Source: Isoptericola cucumis (GTDB lineage Bacteria > Actinomycetota > Actinomycetes > Actinomycetales > Cellulomonadaceae). Taken from it: a stretch of 64,000 bases of DNA. Below are positions 41,923 to 52,601 of the stretch, piece by piece. The position numbers were made by a program, and so were the translations under genes. Positions within the stretch are counted from its first letter, which is position 1. The number at the start of each line of letters is the position of its first letter. The notes beneath the pieces were generated by a model. That model made no database searches. It was not told where the DNA came from and saw only the letters and a program-made list of their open reading frames with translations. The stretch lies in the NCBI RefSeq assembly GCF_014635665.1, contig NZ_BMDG01000006.1:235180-299179 (forward strand). The letters are read 5' to 3'.

Positions 41923-43775
41923 GCGCGCAGCCACTTCCCGACCCCGAGTCCACCCCAGACCTCTTCGCCGCGGCGGAAGAGCCTGCGCACAAGCCGCTCC
42001 CGCAGTCCCCGTCGGTGTCGGCCGCGTCCCAGCTGAGCCCGGCGTTCCCGCGTCGCGCCCCGTGGGGCACCGCGTCGAACCTGCGCGCCTGGCAGGCGGA
42101 GGCGCTCGCGCTGTACCACGAGCGGTCGCCGCGCGACTTCCTCGCGGTCGCGACGCCCGGTGCCGGCAAGACGACGTTCGCGCTGCGCGTGGCGACCGAG
42201 CTGCTGGAGGCCGGGGTCGTGCGACGCGTGGCCGTCGTCGCGCCGACCGAGCACCTCAAGCACCAGTGGGCCGACGCCGCCGCGCGCGTCGGGATCCGGA
42301 TCGACCCGTCGTTCAAGAACAGCCAGGGCCGGCACGGGTCCCACTACGACGGCGTCGCGCTGACGTACGCCCAGGTGGCGGCCAAGCCGGCGCTGCACCG
42401 GGCGCGGACCGAGGCGGCGCGCACGCTCGTCATCCTCGACGAGGTGCATCACGGCGGCGACGCGCTGAGCTGGGGCGACGCGGTGCGGGAGGCCTTCGAG
42501 GACGCGACCCGGCGGCTGGCGCTCACCGGCACCCCGTTCCGCTCCGACACGGCCCCCATCCCGTTCGTCACCTACGAGCAGGACCGCGACGGGATCCGCC
42601 GCTCCAAGGCCGACTACACCTACGGGTACGGCGACGCGCTGCGGGACAACGTCGTGCGGCCGGTGCTGTTCATGACGTACTCGGGGGAGATGCGCTGGCG
42701 CACCCGCGCGGGCGACGAGGTGAGCGCCCGTCTCGGCGAGGCGATGACCAAGGACATGCACGGCCAGGCCTGGCGCACCGCGCTGGACCCGAACGGCGAG
42801 TGGATCCCGTCGGTGCTCGCCGGGGCGGACAAGCGCCTCACGGAGGTGCGCCGCACGGTGCCGGACGCCGGCGGGCTGGTCATCGCGTCGGACCAGACCG
42901 ACGCGCGCGCCTACGCGGGGCACCTGGCCCGGCTCACGGGAACGAGCCCTACCGTGGTCCTCTCGGACGACGACGGCGCGAGCGCCCGCATCGACGAGTT
43001 CTCCTCCGGCACGTCGCGGTGGATGGTCGCGGTGCGCATGGTCTCCGAGGGCGTCGACGTGCCGCGCCTGGCCGTGGGCGTCTATGCCACGAGCACGTCC
43101 ACGCCGCTGTACTTCGCGCAGGCGATCGGCCGGTTCGTCCGTGCCCGCAAGCGCGGCGAGACGGCGTCGGTGTTCCTGCCCAGCGTGCCGCTGCTGCTCG
43201 AGCTCGCGAACGGGATGGAGATCGAGCGGGACCACGCGCTCGACCGCCCGGCGACGGCCGAGGAGCAGGGCATCGAGTACGACCCGGAGGCCGCGCTCCT
43301 CGCTGCCGCGAACCGCGAGGAGAAGGCGTCCGGCGAGCTCCTGGGGTCCTTCGAGGCGCTCGAGGCGCAGGCGTCGTTCGACCGCGTGCTGTTCGACGGC
43401 GGCGAGTTCGGCACCGGAGGCGAGCTCGGCTCGGCGGAGGAGCTGGACTTCCTCGGCCTGCCCGGGCTGCTCGACGCCGACCAGGTGACGACGCTGCTGC
43501 GTCAGCGCCAGGCCGACCACCAGCGCGGGCGCGGCGCGACGCCGAGCGAGGCCGCCCTCGAGCGGTCGGAGGCCGAGCACCGGCGCGCGGCCGAGCTGCG
43601 CAAGGAGCTGGCCAAGCTCGTGTCCGCCTGGGCGCGCAAGGCGGGCCGGCCGCACGGCACCGTGCACACGGAGCTGCGGCGCCGGTGCGGCGGGCCCGAG
43701 GTGCCCCTGGCCACGGCCGAGCAGCTCCAGGAGCGCGTCGAGATGGTGCGCGGCTGGTTCGTGGGCAAGAAGTAG
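41919..43775 (+). CDS. superfamily 2 DEAD/DEAH-box helicase
   Basis: A 618-residue SF2 helicase. Motif I is TPGAGKTTFAL (about residues 79-89), motif II is ILDEVHHGGDAL (DEVH), motif III is ALTGTPFRSD, and helicase motifs in the second RecA domain are VRMVSEGVDVPRLAVGVYATS and QAIGRFVRARK. The overall pattern is the XPB/UvrB-like DNA translocase group common in actinobacteria. A charged C-terminal helical region (AALERSEAEHRRAAELRKEL) follows. It is coupled by GTGA to the DUF3039 gene. The DNA or RNA substrate is unknown. Confidence 0.9.
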   Translation: MSAQPLPDPESTPDLFAAAEEPAHKPLPQSPSVSAASQLSPAFPRRAPWGTASNLRAWQAEALALYHERSPRDFLAVATPGAGKTTFALRVATELLEAGVVRRVAVVAPTEHLKHQWADAAARVGIRIDPSFKNSQGRHGSHYDGVALTYAQVAAKPALHRARTEAARTLVILDEVHHGGDALSWGDAVREAFEDATRRLALTGTPFRSDTAPIPFVTYEQDRDGIRRSKADYTYGYGDALRDNVVRPVLFMTYSGEMRWRTRAGDEVSARLGEAMTKDMHGQAWRTALDPNGEWIPSVLAGADKRLTEVRRTVPDAGGLVIASDQTDARAYAGHLARLTGTSPTVVLSDDDGASARIDEFSSGTSRWMVAVRMVSEGVDVPRLAVGVYATSTSTPLYFAQAIGRFVRARKRGETASVFLPSVPLLLELANGMEIERDHALDRPATAEEQGIEYDPEAALLAAANREEKASGELLGSFEALEAQASFDRVLFDGGEFGTGGELGSAEELDFLGLPGLLDADQVTTLLRQRQADHQRGRGATPSEAALERSEAEHRRAAELRKELAKLVSAWARKAGRPHGTVHTELRRRCGGPEVPLATAEQLQERVEMVRGWFVGKK

Positions 43776-43783
43776 CCGTCGCG

Positions 43784-43822
43784 GGTCGGGCCCGTCGAGA
43801 CCGGGCCTCGACGGGCCCGACC
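43784..43822. terminator. bidirectional hairpin between the helicase and pncB
   Basis: A 16-bp perfect stem, GGTCGGGCCCGTCGAG (43784-43799) with its complement at 43807-43822, and a 7-base loop. It lies between two convergent stop codons. Confidence 0.7.
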
Positions 43823-43827
43823 GACGA

Positions 43828-45300
43828 TCAGTCGAGCGTGAGCTCCACGGTGGGGATCGCGGGGTCGCCGCTCGACAGCCGCCGGGCGCCGCGCGGCAGC
43901 TCCGCGCGAGCCTGCCGGTGGTGCCGTGCCGCGTTCTGCACCCCGTAGCCGCCGACCCAGCGCGAGTCCACGGCGCCGTCGACGACGAGCGGCACGAGCA
44001 GCGGGCGCAGGTCGCCGCGCTCGTCGGCGGGGGCGTCCGGCGCCCGGTCCGCGCTCGCGTGGTCCTCCGGCGACCACGCCACGACGCGGTCGTCCGGCCC
44101 GCTCACGACGACCTCCTCGACGGCGCGGCCGTCGGGGCCGTACCGCCGGGCGGCGACCTTGCGCCCGCCCTGGCTGCGCTTGTGGGCCGAGGCCTTGGCC
44201 ACGGGCTGCAGCACGCCGGTGGCGTCCGCCCGCGCGACGAGCTTGTAGACCATGCCGCAGGTGGGCGCCCCCGAACCGGTGACGAGCGCCGTGCCGACGC
44301 CGTACACGTCGACCGGGGCGGCCGCCAGCGACGCGATCGCGTGCTCGTCGAGGTCGGAGGTGACGACGATCTTGGTGTCGCGGGCGCCGAGCTCGTCGAG
44401 CTGGCGGCGCACCTCGACCGCCAGCACGCCGAGGTCGCCGGAGTCGAGCCGCACGCCCCCGAGCCCGGTGCCGGCCGCGGCGACGGCGTTCTCGACCCCG
44501 CGGCGCACGTCGTACGTGTCGACCAGCAGCGAGGTGCCGGGGCCCAGCGACGCGACCTGCGACGCGAAGGCGGCGGGCTCGTCGTCGTGCAGGAGGGTGA
44601 ACGAGTGGGCGGCGGTGCCGATCGTCTCCAGGTCGTAGCGGAACCCGGCCTCGAGGTTGGACGTGCCGGTGAACCCGGCGATGACGGCGGCCCGGGCGGC
44701 CGCGACCCCGGCCTGCTCGTGGGCGCGCCGCGACCCCATCTCCAGGACCGGCCGGTTCACGGCGGCGCTGGTCATCCGGGACGCGGCGGACGCCACCGCC
44801 GAGTCGTAGTTGAGGATCGACAGCACGAGGGTCTCCAGCAGCACGGCCTCGGCGAACGTGCCCTCGACCTGCAGCAGGGGGGAGCCGGGGAAGAAGATCT
44901 CGCCCTCGGCGTACCCGAGGATCGTGCCGGTGAACCGGTAGCCCCGCAGGAAGTCGAGGGTGCGGTCGTCCACGACCCCGGACCGCTCCAGGTACGCCAG
45001 CTCGGCGTCGCCGAACCGGAAGTGGGGGAGGGCCTCGAGGACCCGGCCGGTCCCGGCGAGGACGCCGTACCGCCGGCCGGCGGGAAGGCGCCGGGTGAAG
45101 ACCTCGAAGACGCAGTGCCGGTGCGCGGTGCCGTCCGCGAGCGCGGCCTGGAGCATCGTGAGCTCGTAGCGGTCGGTCAGGAGTGCCACGGACGGCCGGA
45201 CGGCCGGGAGCGGCGCGGCCGGGAGGGAGTCGGGGAGGGACGCCGACGAGCCGCCGCTCGTGGGCGTCGGAGCCACGCTGCTCCGGTGCGCGTCGATCAT
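43828..45300 (-). CDS. pncB: nicotinate phosphoribosyltransferase
   Basis: A 490-residue NAD-salvage enzyme joining nicotinate and PRPP. Conserved features are LLTDRYELTMLQAAL near residue 40, FEVFTRRLPAGRRYGVLAG, the SRRAHEQAG block, AGFTGTSNLEAG, VDTYDVRRGVENAV and LDSGDLGVLA. The phosphoribosyl-binding region GVGTALVTGSGAPTCGMVYKL follows. The N-terminal 35 residues are a disordered Ser/Pro leader. It is divergent from clpS, the usual order in actinobacteria (pncB/clpS/DUF2017). Confidence 0.94.
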   Translation of the reverse strand: MIDAHRSSVAPTPTSGGSSASLPDSLPAAPLPAVRPSVALLTDRYELTMLQAALADGTAHRHCVFEVFTRRLPAGRRYGVLAGTGRVLEALPHFRFGDAELAYLERSGVVDDRTLDFLRGYRFTGTILGYAEGEIFFPGSPLLQVEGTFAEAVLLETLVLSILNYDSAVASAASRMTSAAVNRPVLEMGSRRAHEQAGVAAARAAVIAGFTGTSNLEAGFRYDLETIGTAAHSFTLLHDDEPAAFASQVASLGPGTSLLVDTYDVRRGVENAVAAAGTGLGGVRLDSGDLGVLAVEVRRQLDELGARDTKIVVTSDLDEHAIASLAAAPVDVYGVGTALVTGSGAPTCGMVYKLVARADATGVLQPVAKASAHKRSQGGRKVAARRYGPDGRAVEEVVVSGPDDRVVAWSPEDHASADRAPDAPADERGDLRPLLVPLVVDGAVDSRWVGGYGVQNAARHHRQARAELPRGARRLSSGDPAIPTVELTLD

Positions 45301-45306
45301 GGGGAC

Positions 45307-45312
45307 ACGGTA
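45307..45312 (-). promoter_or_regulatory. -10 element (TACCGT) of pncB
   Basis: TACCGT on the minus strand ends 6 bases before the pncB ATG. Confidence 0.45.
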
Positions 45313-45383
45313 GGTCGCCGGGGGCGATCCGGCCCGTCGTGGCTCACGGTGCGGACGGGCGACGACCAGGGGCGGGCTGCACC

Positions 45384-45389
45384 TAGGCT
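45384..45389 (+). promoter_or_regulatory. -10 element (TAGGCT) of clpS
   Basis: TAGGCT ends 6 bases before the clpS GTG. Confidence 0.5.
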
Positions 45390-45395
45390 GGGACG

Positions 45396-45746
45396 GTGGA
45401 CGACGTGCGGACGGCGACGGTGGTGCGGGCCGCGGCCACCGACGTCCAGGAGGAGACCGGGACCGAGGCGGCGGCCGGCCTCGCCGACCCCTGGGTCACC
45501 ATCGTGTGGAACGACCCCGTGAACCTCATGTCGTACGTGAGCTACGTCTTCGAGAGCTACTTCGGCTATCCGCAGGCCAAGGCCGAGAAGCTGATGCTGC
45601 AGGTGCACCACGACGGGCGGGCCGTGGTCTCCTCCGGGCCGCGCGAGCGCATGGAGGTGGACGTGCAGGCGATGCACTCCTACGGGCTGTGGGCCACGAT
45701 GCGCTCGTCGGGGGACGGCGGCGGCACCGACGGCGGTGCCGCGTGA
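45396..45746 (+). CDS. clpS: ClpS, adaptor for N-degron degradation by ClpCP
   Basis: A 116-residue ClpS protein. A 30-residue disordered N-terminus, which interacts with the unfoldase in known ClpS, precedes the folded core [20 protein letters not shown] (the Asn-Asp pocket binding N-terminal bulky residues). [24 protein letters not shown] then lines the core. It delivers N-degron substrates to ClpC/ClpP. It is coupled by GTGA to a DUF2017 gene, a neighbour conserved in actinobacteria. Confidence 0.95.
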   Translation: MDDVRTATVVRAAATDVQEETGTEAAAGLADPWVTIVWNDPVNLMSYVSYVFESYFGYPQAKAEKLMLQVHHDGRAVVSSGPRERMEVDVQAMHSYGLWATMRSSGDGGGTDGGAA

Positions 45747-46540
45747 CGCCGTTCCGCTCCGCGCCCGTGGGGTACGTCGCGCGCTGGGCGCCGCTCGAGC
45801 GCGAGGTGCTGGCGCGCGTCGCCCGGGACGTCGCGGAGCTGCTGCGCGCCGACTCGGGCGTCGGGGCGGACGTCGAGGTCGGCGACGGCGTGGCGTTCAC
45901 CGGCGTCGCCCGGCTGCCGCAGGACCCGGCCGTCCAGCGGCTGCTGCCGGACGCGCACCGCGACGACGAGGAGGTCGCCGCGGAGTTCCGGCACCTCACC
46001 CAGACCGACCTGGCCGCGGGGAAGGCGGCGCGGCTCGAGGCGTTCGCCGAGACCCTGTCGCCCGCCGGCCCGCGCGACGCGGGCTCCGACGCGGGTTCTG
46101 ACGCGGGTTCTGACGCGGGACCGGGCGCGGAGGCGTCCGACGAGCCGGACGAGGTGGTGGTTCCCCGCGAGGACGCGGAGGGGTTCGCGGGCGCGCTCAC
46201 CGACGTGCGGCTCGTGCTCGCCGAGCGCCTCGCGCTGGAGGAGGACGCCGACGTGGAGGCGCTGCACGACCAGGTGCTCGGTGACGCGCTCGCCGAGGCG
46301 GACGGCGACCCGGACGACGACCCGGACGACGACCCGGACGACGACCCGGACGACGACCCGGACGACGACCCGGACGACGACGACCTCGACGACGCAGGGC
46401 TGAGCGGCGCGGCGCGGCGCTACTGGGGCGGCGTGTTCGTGGCCGCGGGCTTCGCGCAGGAGACCCTCATGGACGAGATGCTCCACGACCTGCGCGCGGG
46501 GCGGGGCGGCCCGGGCCCGTCGGGCGCGGACGGCCGGTGA
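45743..46540 (+). CDS. DUF2017 protein with acidic repeat insert
   Basis: A 265-residue DUF2017 protein. The conserved parts are the N-terminal [20 protein letters not shown] helix after [40 protein letters not shown] near residue 80, and the C-terminal [22 protein letters not shown]. Two low-complexity inserts interrupt it: a GSDA-type repeat (46079-46114) and a PDDD repeat (46310-46381), making it longer than usual for the family. The function is unknown. Translational coupling to clpS hints at a role around Clp-dependent proteolysis. Confidence 0.85.
   Translation: MTPFRSAPVGYVARWAPLEREVLARVARDVAELLRADSGVGADVEVGDGVAFTGVARLPQDPAVQRLLPDAHRDDEEVAAEFRHLTQTDLAAGKAARLEAFAETLSPAGPRDAGSDAGSDAGSDAGPGAEASDEPDEVVVPREDAEGFAGALTDVRLVLAERLALEEDADVEALHDQVLGDALAEADGDPDDDPDDDPDDDPDDDPDDDPDDDDLDDAGLSGAARRYWGGVFVAAGFAQETLMDEMLHDLRAGRGGPGPSGADGR
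46310..46381 (+). repeat. six 12-bp in-frame repeats encoding Pro-Asp-Asp-Asp
   Basis: Six exact units of CCGGACGACGAC inside the DUF2017 gene. A second smaller array of GCGGGTTCTGAC-like 12-mers (three units) lies at 46079-46114 in the same gene. Both keep frame, so copy-number changes would only alter linker length. Confidence 0.9.
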
Positions 46541-46542
46541 AC

Positions 46543-46590
46543 ATGGCCGTGAGAACGGCCGTGAGAATGGCCACGAATATCGCCGTGAAC
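46543..46590 (+). repeat. four imperfect 12-bp repeats upstream of murI
   Basis: Four adjacent 12-base units of the type ATGGCCGTGAGA with increasing divergence, starting 3 bases after the DUF2017 stop. They could encode the start of a 39-codon ORF ending at 46662, but I see no good ribosome site. Confidence 0.6.
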
Positions 46591-46659
46591 AGCAGCGGTG
46601 TGGTGGGCGCCACGCCGTGTTCCCCCTCACTCCCCGGGCTCGGCAGCCGTCGACGCGGC

Positions 46660-46665
46660 TAGGCT
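46660..46665 (+). promoter_or_regulatory. -10 element (TAGGCT) of murI
   Basis: TAGGCT ends 7 bases before the GTG chosen for murI. Confidence 0.5.
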
Positions 46666-46672
46666 GCCAGCC

Positions 46673-47476
46673 GTGAACGACGCCCCCATCGGGATCTTCG
46701 ACAGCGGTGTCGGCGGGCTGACCGTCGCGCGATCGATCCTCGACCAGCTCCCGCACGAGCAGCTGCTGTACATCGGCGACACGGCGAACAGCCCCTACGG
46801 GCCGAAGCCGCTCGCCGCCGTGCGCGCGATGGCGCTGGCCGTCATGGACCGGCTCGTCGACGACGGTGTGAAGATGCTGGTCATCGCCTGCAACTCCGCG
46901 ACGGCGGTCGCGCTGCCGGACGCCCGCGAGCGGTACACGGTGCGCCGGGGCATCCCGGTGATCGAGGTGATCCGACCCGCGGCCCGGCGAGCGGTCGTCA
47001 CGTCCAAGACGGGCCGGATCGGCGTCATCGGCACCAAGGCGACGATCGACTCCCGGGCGTACGACGACGCCTTCCACGTCACGCCGGGGCTGGAGATCAC
47101 CACCCAGGCCTGCCCCGAGTTCGTGCCGCTGGTGGAGAAGGGGCTCACCTCGGGGCCCGAGGTGCTCGAGGTCGCGCACCGCTACCTCGATCCCGTGAAG
47201 TCTGCGGGGGTCGACGCGCTCGTGCTGGGCTGCACGCACTACCCGCTGCTGTCGGGCGTCGTCTCGTACGTCATGGGGGAGGACGTCACGCTGGTCTCCA
47301 GCGCCGAGGAGACCGCCAAGGACGTGTTCCGCAACCTCGTCTCGCACGGCCTGGAGCGCTCCGTCGACGCGCCGCCGCCCACCCACCGGTTCCTCGCCAC
47401 GGGGGAGCCCGCGCCCTTCCAGCAGCTCGCGCGGCGCTTCCTGGGGCCGGAGGTGTCGCTGGTGGAGGCCGCATGA
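46673..47476 (+). CDS. murI: glutamate racemase
   Basis: A 267-residue cofactor-independent racemase making D-glutamate for peptidoglycan. It has the N-terminal [15 protein letters not shown], and both catalytic cysteines are present, Cys73 (IACNSATA) and Cys187 (LGCTHYPLL). The GTG at 46673 gives the normal family N-terminus and has a -10 directly upstream. An in-frame ATG 25 codons earlier was rejected. It is coupled by ATGA to the metallo-beta-lactamase gene. Confidence 0.95.
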   Translation: MNDAPIGIFDSGVGGLTVARSILDQLPHEQLLYIGDTANSPYGPKPLAAVRAMALAVMDRLVDDGVKMLVIACNSATAVALPDARERYTVRRGIPVIEVIRPAARRAVVTSKTGRIGVIGTKATIDSRAYDDAFHVTPGLEITTQACPEFVPLVEKGLTSGPEVLEVAHRYLDPVKSAGVDALVLGCTHYPLLSGVVSYVMGEDVTLVSSAEETAKDVFRNLVSHGLERSVDAPPPTHRFLATGEPAPFQQLARRFLGPEVSLVEAA

Positions 47477-48312
47477 GGCTCGTGACGGTCGGCGTGTCCG
47501 GCTCCTTCCCCGGCCCGGCCTCGCCCGCGTCCACGTACCTGGTGCACGTCCCGGCGTCCGAGGCCGAGGCGGCCGGGGCCACCGGCGACGACGTGCGCGA
47601 CTGGAACGTCGTCCTCGACCTCGGCAACGGCGGGCTGGGCGCGCTGCAGCGGCACGTGGACCCGCTCGACCTGGACGCCGTGGCGCTGTCCCACCTGCAC
47701 CCCGACCACTGCGCCGACCTGTCGGGGCTCTACGTCTACCTGCGCTACCACCCGCAGCGGGGCGCCGTGAGCACCGGGCGGGACACCCACCTGCCGGTGT
47801 ACGGGCCCCACGCGACCGCCGAGCGCGCCGGCGCGATGTACGGGCTGGAACCGGGCGAGTCGATGGCGGGCGAGCTCGACGTCCGCGTCTGGCGACCGGG
47901 CGTCCCCGTGCGCGTCGGCCCGCTCGAGCTCGAGCCGTTCGAGGTGTTCCACCCGGTGGAGGCGTACGGCATCCGCGTGACGGGCCCGTCGTCCGTGCGA
48001 CCGGGGGAGCGGGCGACGCTCGTGTACTCCGGCGACACCGACCTGTGCGACGGCCTCGTCGCCGGGGCGGCCGGCGCCGACCTGTTCCTGTGCGAGGCGG
48101 GGTTCCAGGAGGGTCGCGACGACCGCGTGGAGCCCGGGATCCACCTCACCGGGCGCCGTGCCGGCAAGGCGGCGGCCGAGGCCGGCGTCCGGCGGCTGCT
48201 GCTGACGCACGTCGCCGCGTGGAGCGACCCGCTGGTCTCGCTCGCCGAGGCCCGCGAGGTCTACGACGGCCCCGTGGCGGTCGCCGCGCCCGGCGAGGTG
48301 CACGAGCTGTGA
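47473..48312 (+). CDS. metallo-beta-lactamase-fold hydrolase (RNase Z/phosphodiesterase-like)
   Basis: A 279-residue MBL-fold enzyme. The metal-binding HLHPDH motif occurs in [23 protein letters not shown]. The third-ligand region is [13 protein letters not shown], the bridging Asp is in [13 protein letters not shown], and the last His is in [32 protein letters not shown] is typical of the RNase Z-like subgroup found next to murI and rph/rdgB in actinobacteria, sometimes annotated as cAMP phosphodiesterase. The true substrate is not established from sequence. Confidence 0.85.
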   Translation: MRLVTVGVSGSFPGPASPASTYLVHVPASEAEAAGATGDDVRDWNVVLDLGNGGLGALQRHVDPLDLDAVALSHLHPDHCADLSGLYVYLRYHPQRGAVSTGRDTHLPVYGPHATAERAGAMYGLEPGESMAGELDVRVWRPGVPVRVGPLELEPFEVFHPVEAYGIRVTGPSSVRPGERATLVYSGDTDLCDGLVAGAAGADLFLCEAGFQEGRDDRVEPGIHLTGRRAGKAAAEAGVRRLLLTHVAAWSDPLVSLAEAREVYDGPVAVAAPGEVHEL

Positions 48313-48316
48313 CCGG

Positions 48317-48322
48317 TAGCCT
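48317..48322 (+). promoter_or_regulatory. -10 element (TAGCCT) of the DUF3054 gene
   Basis: TAGCCT starts 5 bases after the upstream stop codon and ends 7 bases before the GTG. Confidence 0.45.
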
Positions 48323-48329
48323 CGACGCC

Positions 48330-48719
48330 GTGCACCAGCCCGCCACCGCCCCCGCCCGGACCCGCCGCGTGTGGCCCGCCGTCGTCGCCGACGTCCTGAG
48401 CGTGCTCGTGTTCACCGTGGTCGGCACGATCAACCACGCCACGTCGGGCGACCTGGCGCACGTGGCCCTGGTCGGGCTCCCGTTCCTGGTCGCGCTCGCC
48501 CTGGGCTGGCTCGTGGTCCGTGCCTGGCGGGCGCCCGCGCGGCCGTGGCCCACCGGCGTGGCCGTCTGGGGCACCACGGTGGTGGTGGGGCTGGCCCTGC
48601 GGCCGCTGTTCGTCGGCGGCCTCGCGCCCAGCTTCGCGGTCGTGACGGCGGCCTTCCTCGCCGCGACGCTGCTCGGCTGGCGCGCCGTGGCCAGCCTCGT
48701 CGCCCGCCGCGCCGCGTAG
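48330..48719 (+). CDS. DUF3054 membrane protein
   Basis: A 129-residue protein with four predicted membrane helices, beginning VWPAVVADVLSVLVFTVVGTINH. The WGTTVVVGLALRPLFVGG and FAVVTAAFLAATLLGWRAVA segments match the DUF3054 family of small actinobacterial membrane proteins. The function is unknown. The GTG at 48330 is chosen for the -10 immediately upstream. Confidence 0.85.
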   Translation: MHQPATAPARTRRVWPAVVADVLSVLVFTVVGTINHATSGDLAHVALVGLPFLVALALGWLVVRAWRAPARPWPTGVAVWGTTVVVGLALRPLFVGGLAPSFAVVTAAFLAATLLGWRAVASLVARRAA

Positions 48720-48800
48720 CCGGGCGGGCGCCCTGTCGGTGGCCGGTGCCACGCTGGAGCCCGCGGTGGACCGCCGCCCTGACCGACCTCGGAGACGCCG

Positions 48801-49343
48801 ATGCCCTCGACCGTGGCGCTGCTGCGCGGGATCAACGTGGGCGGCAGGAACCCGGTCGCGATGACCGCCCTCGCCGCCTGCTTCCGCGACGCCGGTCATG
48901 AGGACGTGCGGACGTACCTGGCCAGCGGCAACGTCCTGTTCACGCCCCGTCCGGACGCGGGCCCGGCGCTGGAGGGCGCCCTCGAGGCGATGCTGGCGAG
49001 GCGGTTCGGGATCGAGATCCCCGTCGTCGTCCGGACCCGCGACGAGCTCGCTGCGACGGTGGCGGCGGCACCGGCGGACCACGGCGCCCCGACGCTGCGC
49101 AGCGACGTCTTCTTCCTCAAGCACCCGCTCACGGTCGACGAGGTGTGGGCGCAGCTGCCGGAGCTGTGCGAGGGCGTCGACACGGTGTCGCCGGGCGTCG
49201 GGGCGATCTACTTCTCCCGTGTCGCGGCGCGGGCGTCACGGACGCGCATCACGGTGCTCATGGGCATGCCGGTCTTCCGGCGGATGACGGTGCGCAGCTG
49301 GCGCACCACCACCCGCCTCCTGGAGCTGCTCGACGAGGCGTGA
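48801..49343 (+). CDS. DUF1697 protein
   Basis: A 180-residue protein of the DUF1697 family. The N-terminal STVALLRGINVGGRNPVAM and HEDVRTYLASGNVLF are the family hallmarks, and RSWRTTTRLLELLDEA closes it. The function of the family is unknown. It stands alone, with a GGAG-type ribosome site before the ATG, and converges on rdgB with a 12-base gap. Confidence 0.88.
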   Translation: MPSTVALLRGINVGGRNPVAMTALAACFRDAGHEDVRTYLASGNVLFTPRPDAGPALEGALEAMLARRFGIEIPVVVRTRDELAATVAAAPADHGAPTLRSDVFFLKHPLTVDEVWAQLPELCEGVDTVSPGVGAIYFSRVAARASRTRITVLMGMPVFRRMTVRSWRTTTRLLELLDEA

Positions 49344-49355
49344 GGCCTCCGCCGG

Positions 49356-50033
49356 TCAGCCCGCCAGCGCGTGGGCGACGGCGGGTGCCAGCGCCCGGAA
49401 CGCCTTGCCGCGGTGGCTGATCGCGTTCTTCTCCGCCGGGTCGAGCTCGGCGGACGTGCGCGTGCCCGGGGTGCCGTCGGGCGCCGGCACCTGCTCGGCC
49501 GGCACGTGGATCGGGTCGTAGCCGAAGCCGTTCGTCCCCCGCGGCGCGCGGACCAGGGTGCCGGGCATCTCGCCGAGGCACACCTCCTCCCGGCCGTCCG
49601 GCGTCACCAGCGCGGCCGCGCAGACGAACGCCGCGCCGCGGTGCTCGTCACGCACGTCGCCGAGCTGGGCGAGCAGCAGCTCGAGGTTCGCGACGTCGTC
49701 GCCGTGGCGTCCCGACCAGCGCGCCGAGAAGATGCCGGGCGCGCCACCCAGGACGTCGACGCTCAAGCCGGAGTCGTCCGCGACGGCCGGCAGGCCGGTG
49801 GCCGAAGCCAGCGCCCGCGCCTTGAGCAGCGCGTTCTCGACGAACGAGACCCCGTCCTCGACGGGCTCGGGGGCGCCCAGCCCGCCGGCCGTGACGACGG
49901 CGTCGTCCGGGAGCCCGTCGAGGCCGGGCTGCTCGCGCAGGATGGCGCGCAGCTCGACGAGCTTCTTGGCGTTGTGGGTGGCGAGCACGAGCCGCGCGCC
50001 GGCCGGCACGGTGACGGCGCCGGCCCCGCTCAC
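49356..50033 (-). CDS. rdgB: non-canonical purine NTP pyrophosphatase (ITPase)
   Basis: A 225-residue Ham1/RdgB enzyme hydrolysing dITP, XTP and related damaged purine nucleotides, preventing their incorporation. Motifs are [18 protein letters not shown] at the N-terminus, [27 protein letters not shown] (metal-binding Glu/Asp), [17 protein letters not shown] and SHRGKAF at the C-terminus. The GTG at 50033 overlaps the rph stop (GTGA), so it is coupled to RNase PH, the usual actinobacterial arrangement. Confidence 0.94.
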   Translation of the reverse strand: MSGAGAVTVPAGARLVLATHNAKKLVELRAILREQPGLDGLPDDAVVTAGGLGAPEPVEDGVSFVENALLKARALASATGLPAVADDSGLSVDVLGGAPGIFSARWSGRHGDDVANLELLLAQLGDVRDEHRGAAFVCAAALVTPDGREEVCLGEMPGTLVRAPRGTNGFGYDPIHVPAEQVPAPDGTPGTRTSAELDPAEKNAISHRGKAFRALAPAVAHALAG

Positions 50034-50794
50034 CGGCCGAGCTCCTGCGCGAGCGCCTCGGTCTGGAGGCGGGTGAGCTCCGCGGTGCCGGCGACGGCCA
50101 GGTCGAGCAGCGCGTCGAGCTCCGCACGGTCGAACGGCGCCTGCTCCGCGGTGCCCTGCACCTCGACGAACGCCCCCGACCCCGTGGTGACGACGTTCAT
50201 GTCGGTCTCGGCGCGTACGTCCTCGACGTAGGGCAGGTCGAGCATCGGGGTGCCGTCGATGATGCCCACGCTCACGGCGGCGACCGAGCCGGTGAGCACC
50301 TGCTTGCCGCCCGTGACGTGCCCGTGCCGCGTGCCCCACGCGACGGCGTCGGCCAGCGCCACGTAGGCGCCGGTGATCGCGGCGGTGCGGGTGCCGCCGT
50401 CGGCCTGCAGGACGTCGCAGTCGAGCACGACCGTGTTCTCGCCCAGGGCGGAGACGTCGACGACGGCGCGCAGGGCGCGGCCGATGAGGCGGGAGATCTC
50501 GTGGGTGCGGCCGCCGATCTTGCCCTTGACCGACTCGCGCTGGCTGCGCTCGTTGGTGGCGCGCGGCAGCATCGCGTACTCCGCGGTGACCCACCCCTCG
50601 CCGGAGCCCTTCTTCCAGCGGGGGACGCCGGCGGTGAAGGACGCCGTGCACAGCACCCGGGTCTTGCCGAACTCCACGAGCACGGAGCCCTCGGCGTTCT
50701 CGGTCCAGCCGCGGGTGATCGTCACGGGCCGGAGCTGGTCGGGCGTACGGCCGTCGGCGCGCACGACGACCTCGGGGGAAGCGGGGGAAGTCAT
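50030..50794 (-). CDS. rph: ribonuclease PH
   Basis: A 254-residue phosphorolytic exoribonuclease trimming tRNA 3' ends. Family blocks are [72 protein letters not shown] (phosphate site) and [23 protein letters not shown]. The length is normal and nothing is missing. It is divergent from the ABC-F gene; the two -10 elements are 14 bases apart. Confidence 0.96.
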   Translation of the reverse strand: MTSPASPEVVVRADGRTPDQLRPVTITRGWTENAEGSVLVEFGKTRVLCTASFTAGVPRWKKGSGEGWVTAEYAMLPRATNERSQRESVKGKIGGRTHEISRLIGRALRAVVDVSALGENTVVLDCDVLQADGGTRTAAITGAYVALADAVAWGTRHGHVTGGKQVLTGSVAAVSVGIIDGTPMLDLPYVEDVRAETDMNVVTTGSGAFVEVQGTAEQAPFDRAELDALLDLAVAGTAELTRLQTEALAQELGR

Positions 50795-50801
50795 GGCACC
50801 C

Positions 50802-50807
50802 ACCCTA
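50802..50807 (-). promoter_or_regulatory. -10 element (TAGGGT) of rph-rdgB
   Basis: TAGGGT on the minus strand ends 7 bases before the rph ATG, back to back with the ABC-F promoter. Confidence 0.5.
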
Positions 50808-50821
50808 GTGCGGGGCCCGCC

Positions 50822-50827
50822 TAGGAT
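50822..50827 (+). promoter_or_regulatory. -10 element (TAGGAT) of the ABC-F gene
   Basis: TAGGAT ends 6 bases before the GTG of the ABC-F gene. Confidence 0.5.
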
Positions 50828-50833
50828 CGGCGG

Positions 50834-52474
<1,641 letters not shown>

Positions 52475-52529
52475 GCCGACAGAAGGCTCGACTGGCCCTG
52501 TGCCGGTGACCTGCGGCGACACGCCGCCG

Positions 52530-52545
52530 ACAGGTCTAGACCACC
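52530..52545. promoter_or_regulatory. DasR-responsive element (dre) upstream of secreted GH20
   Basis: ACAGGTCTAGACCACC matches the Streptomyces DasR consensus A(C/G)TGGTCTAGACCA(C/G)T at 14 of 16 positions, including the whole GGTCTAGACC core. It lies 57 bases before the ATG. A second 10-base palindrome, CCACCGGTGG (52541-52550), overlaps its right side. DasR is a GntR-type repressor released by glucosamine-6-phosphate, fitting control of a hexosaminidase. Confidence 0.75.
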
Positions 52546-52601
52546 GGTGGGTTCTCTGGCATCGTGCGTCGTGCATCAACGACGATCCCGAGAGGACCCC
52601 C

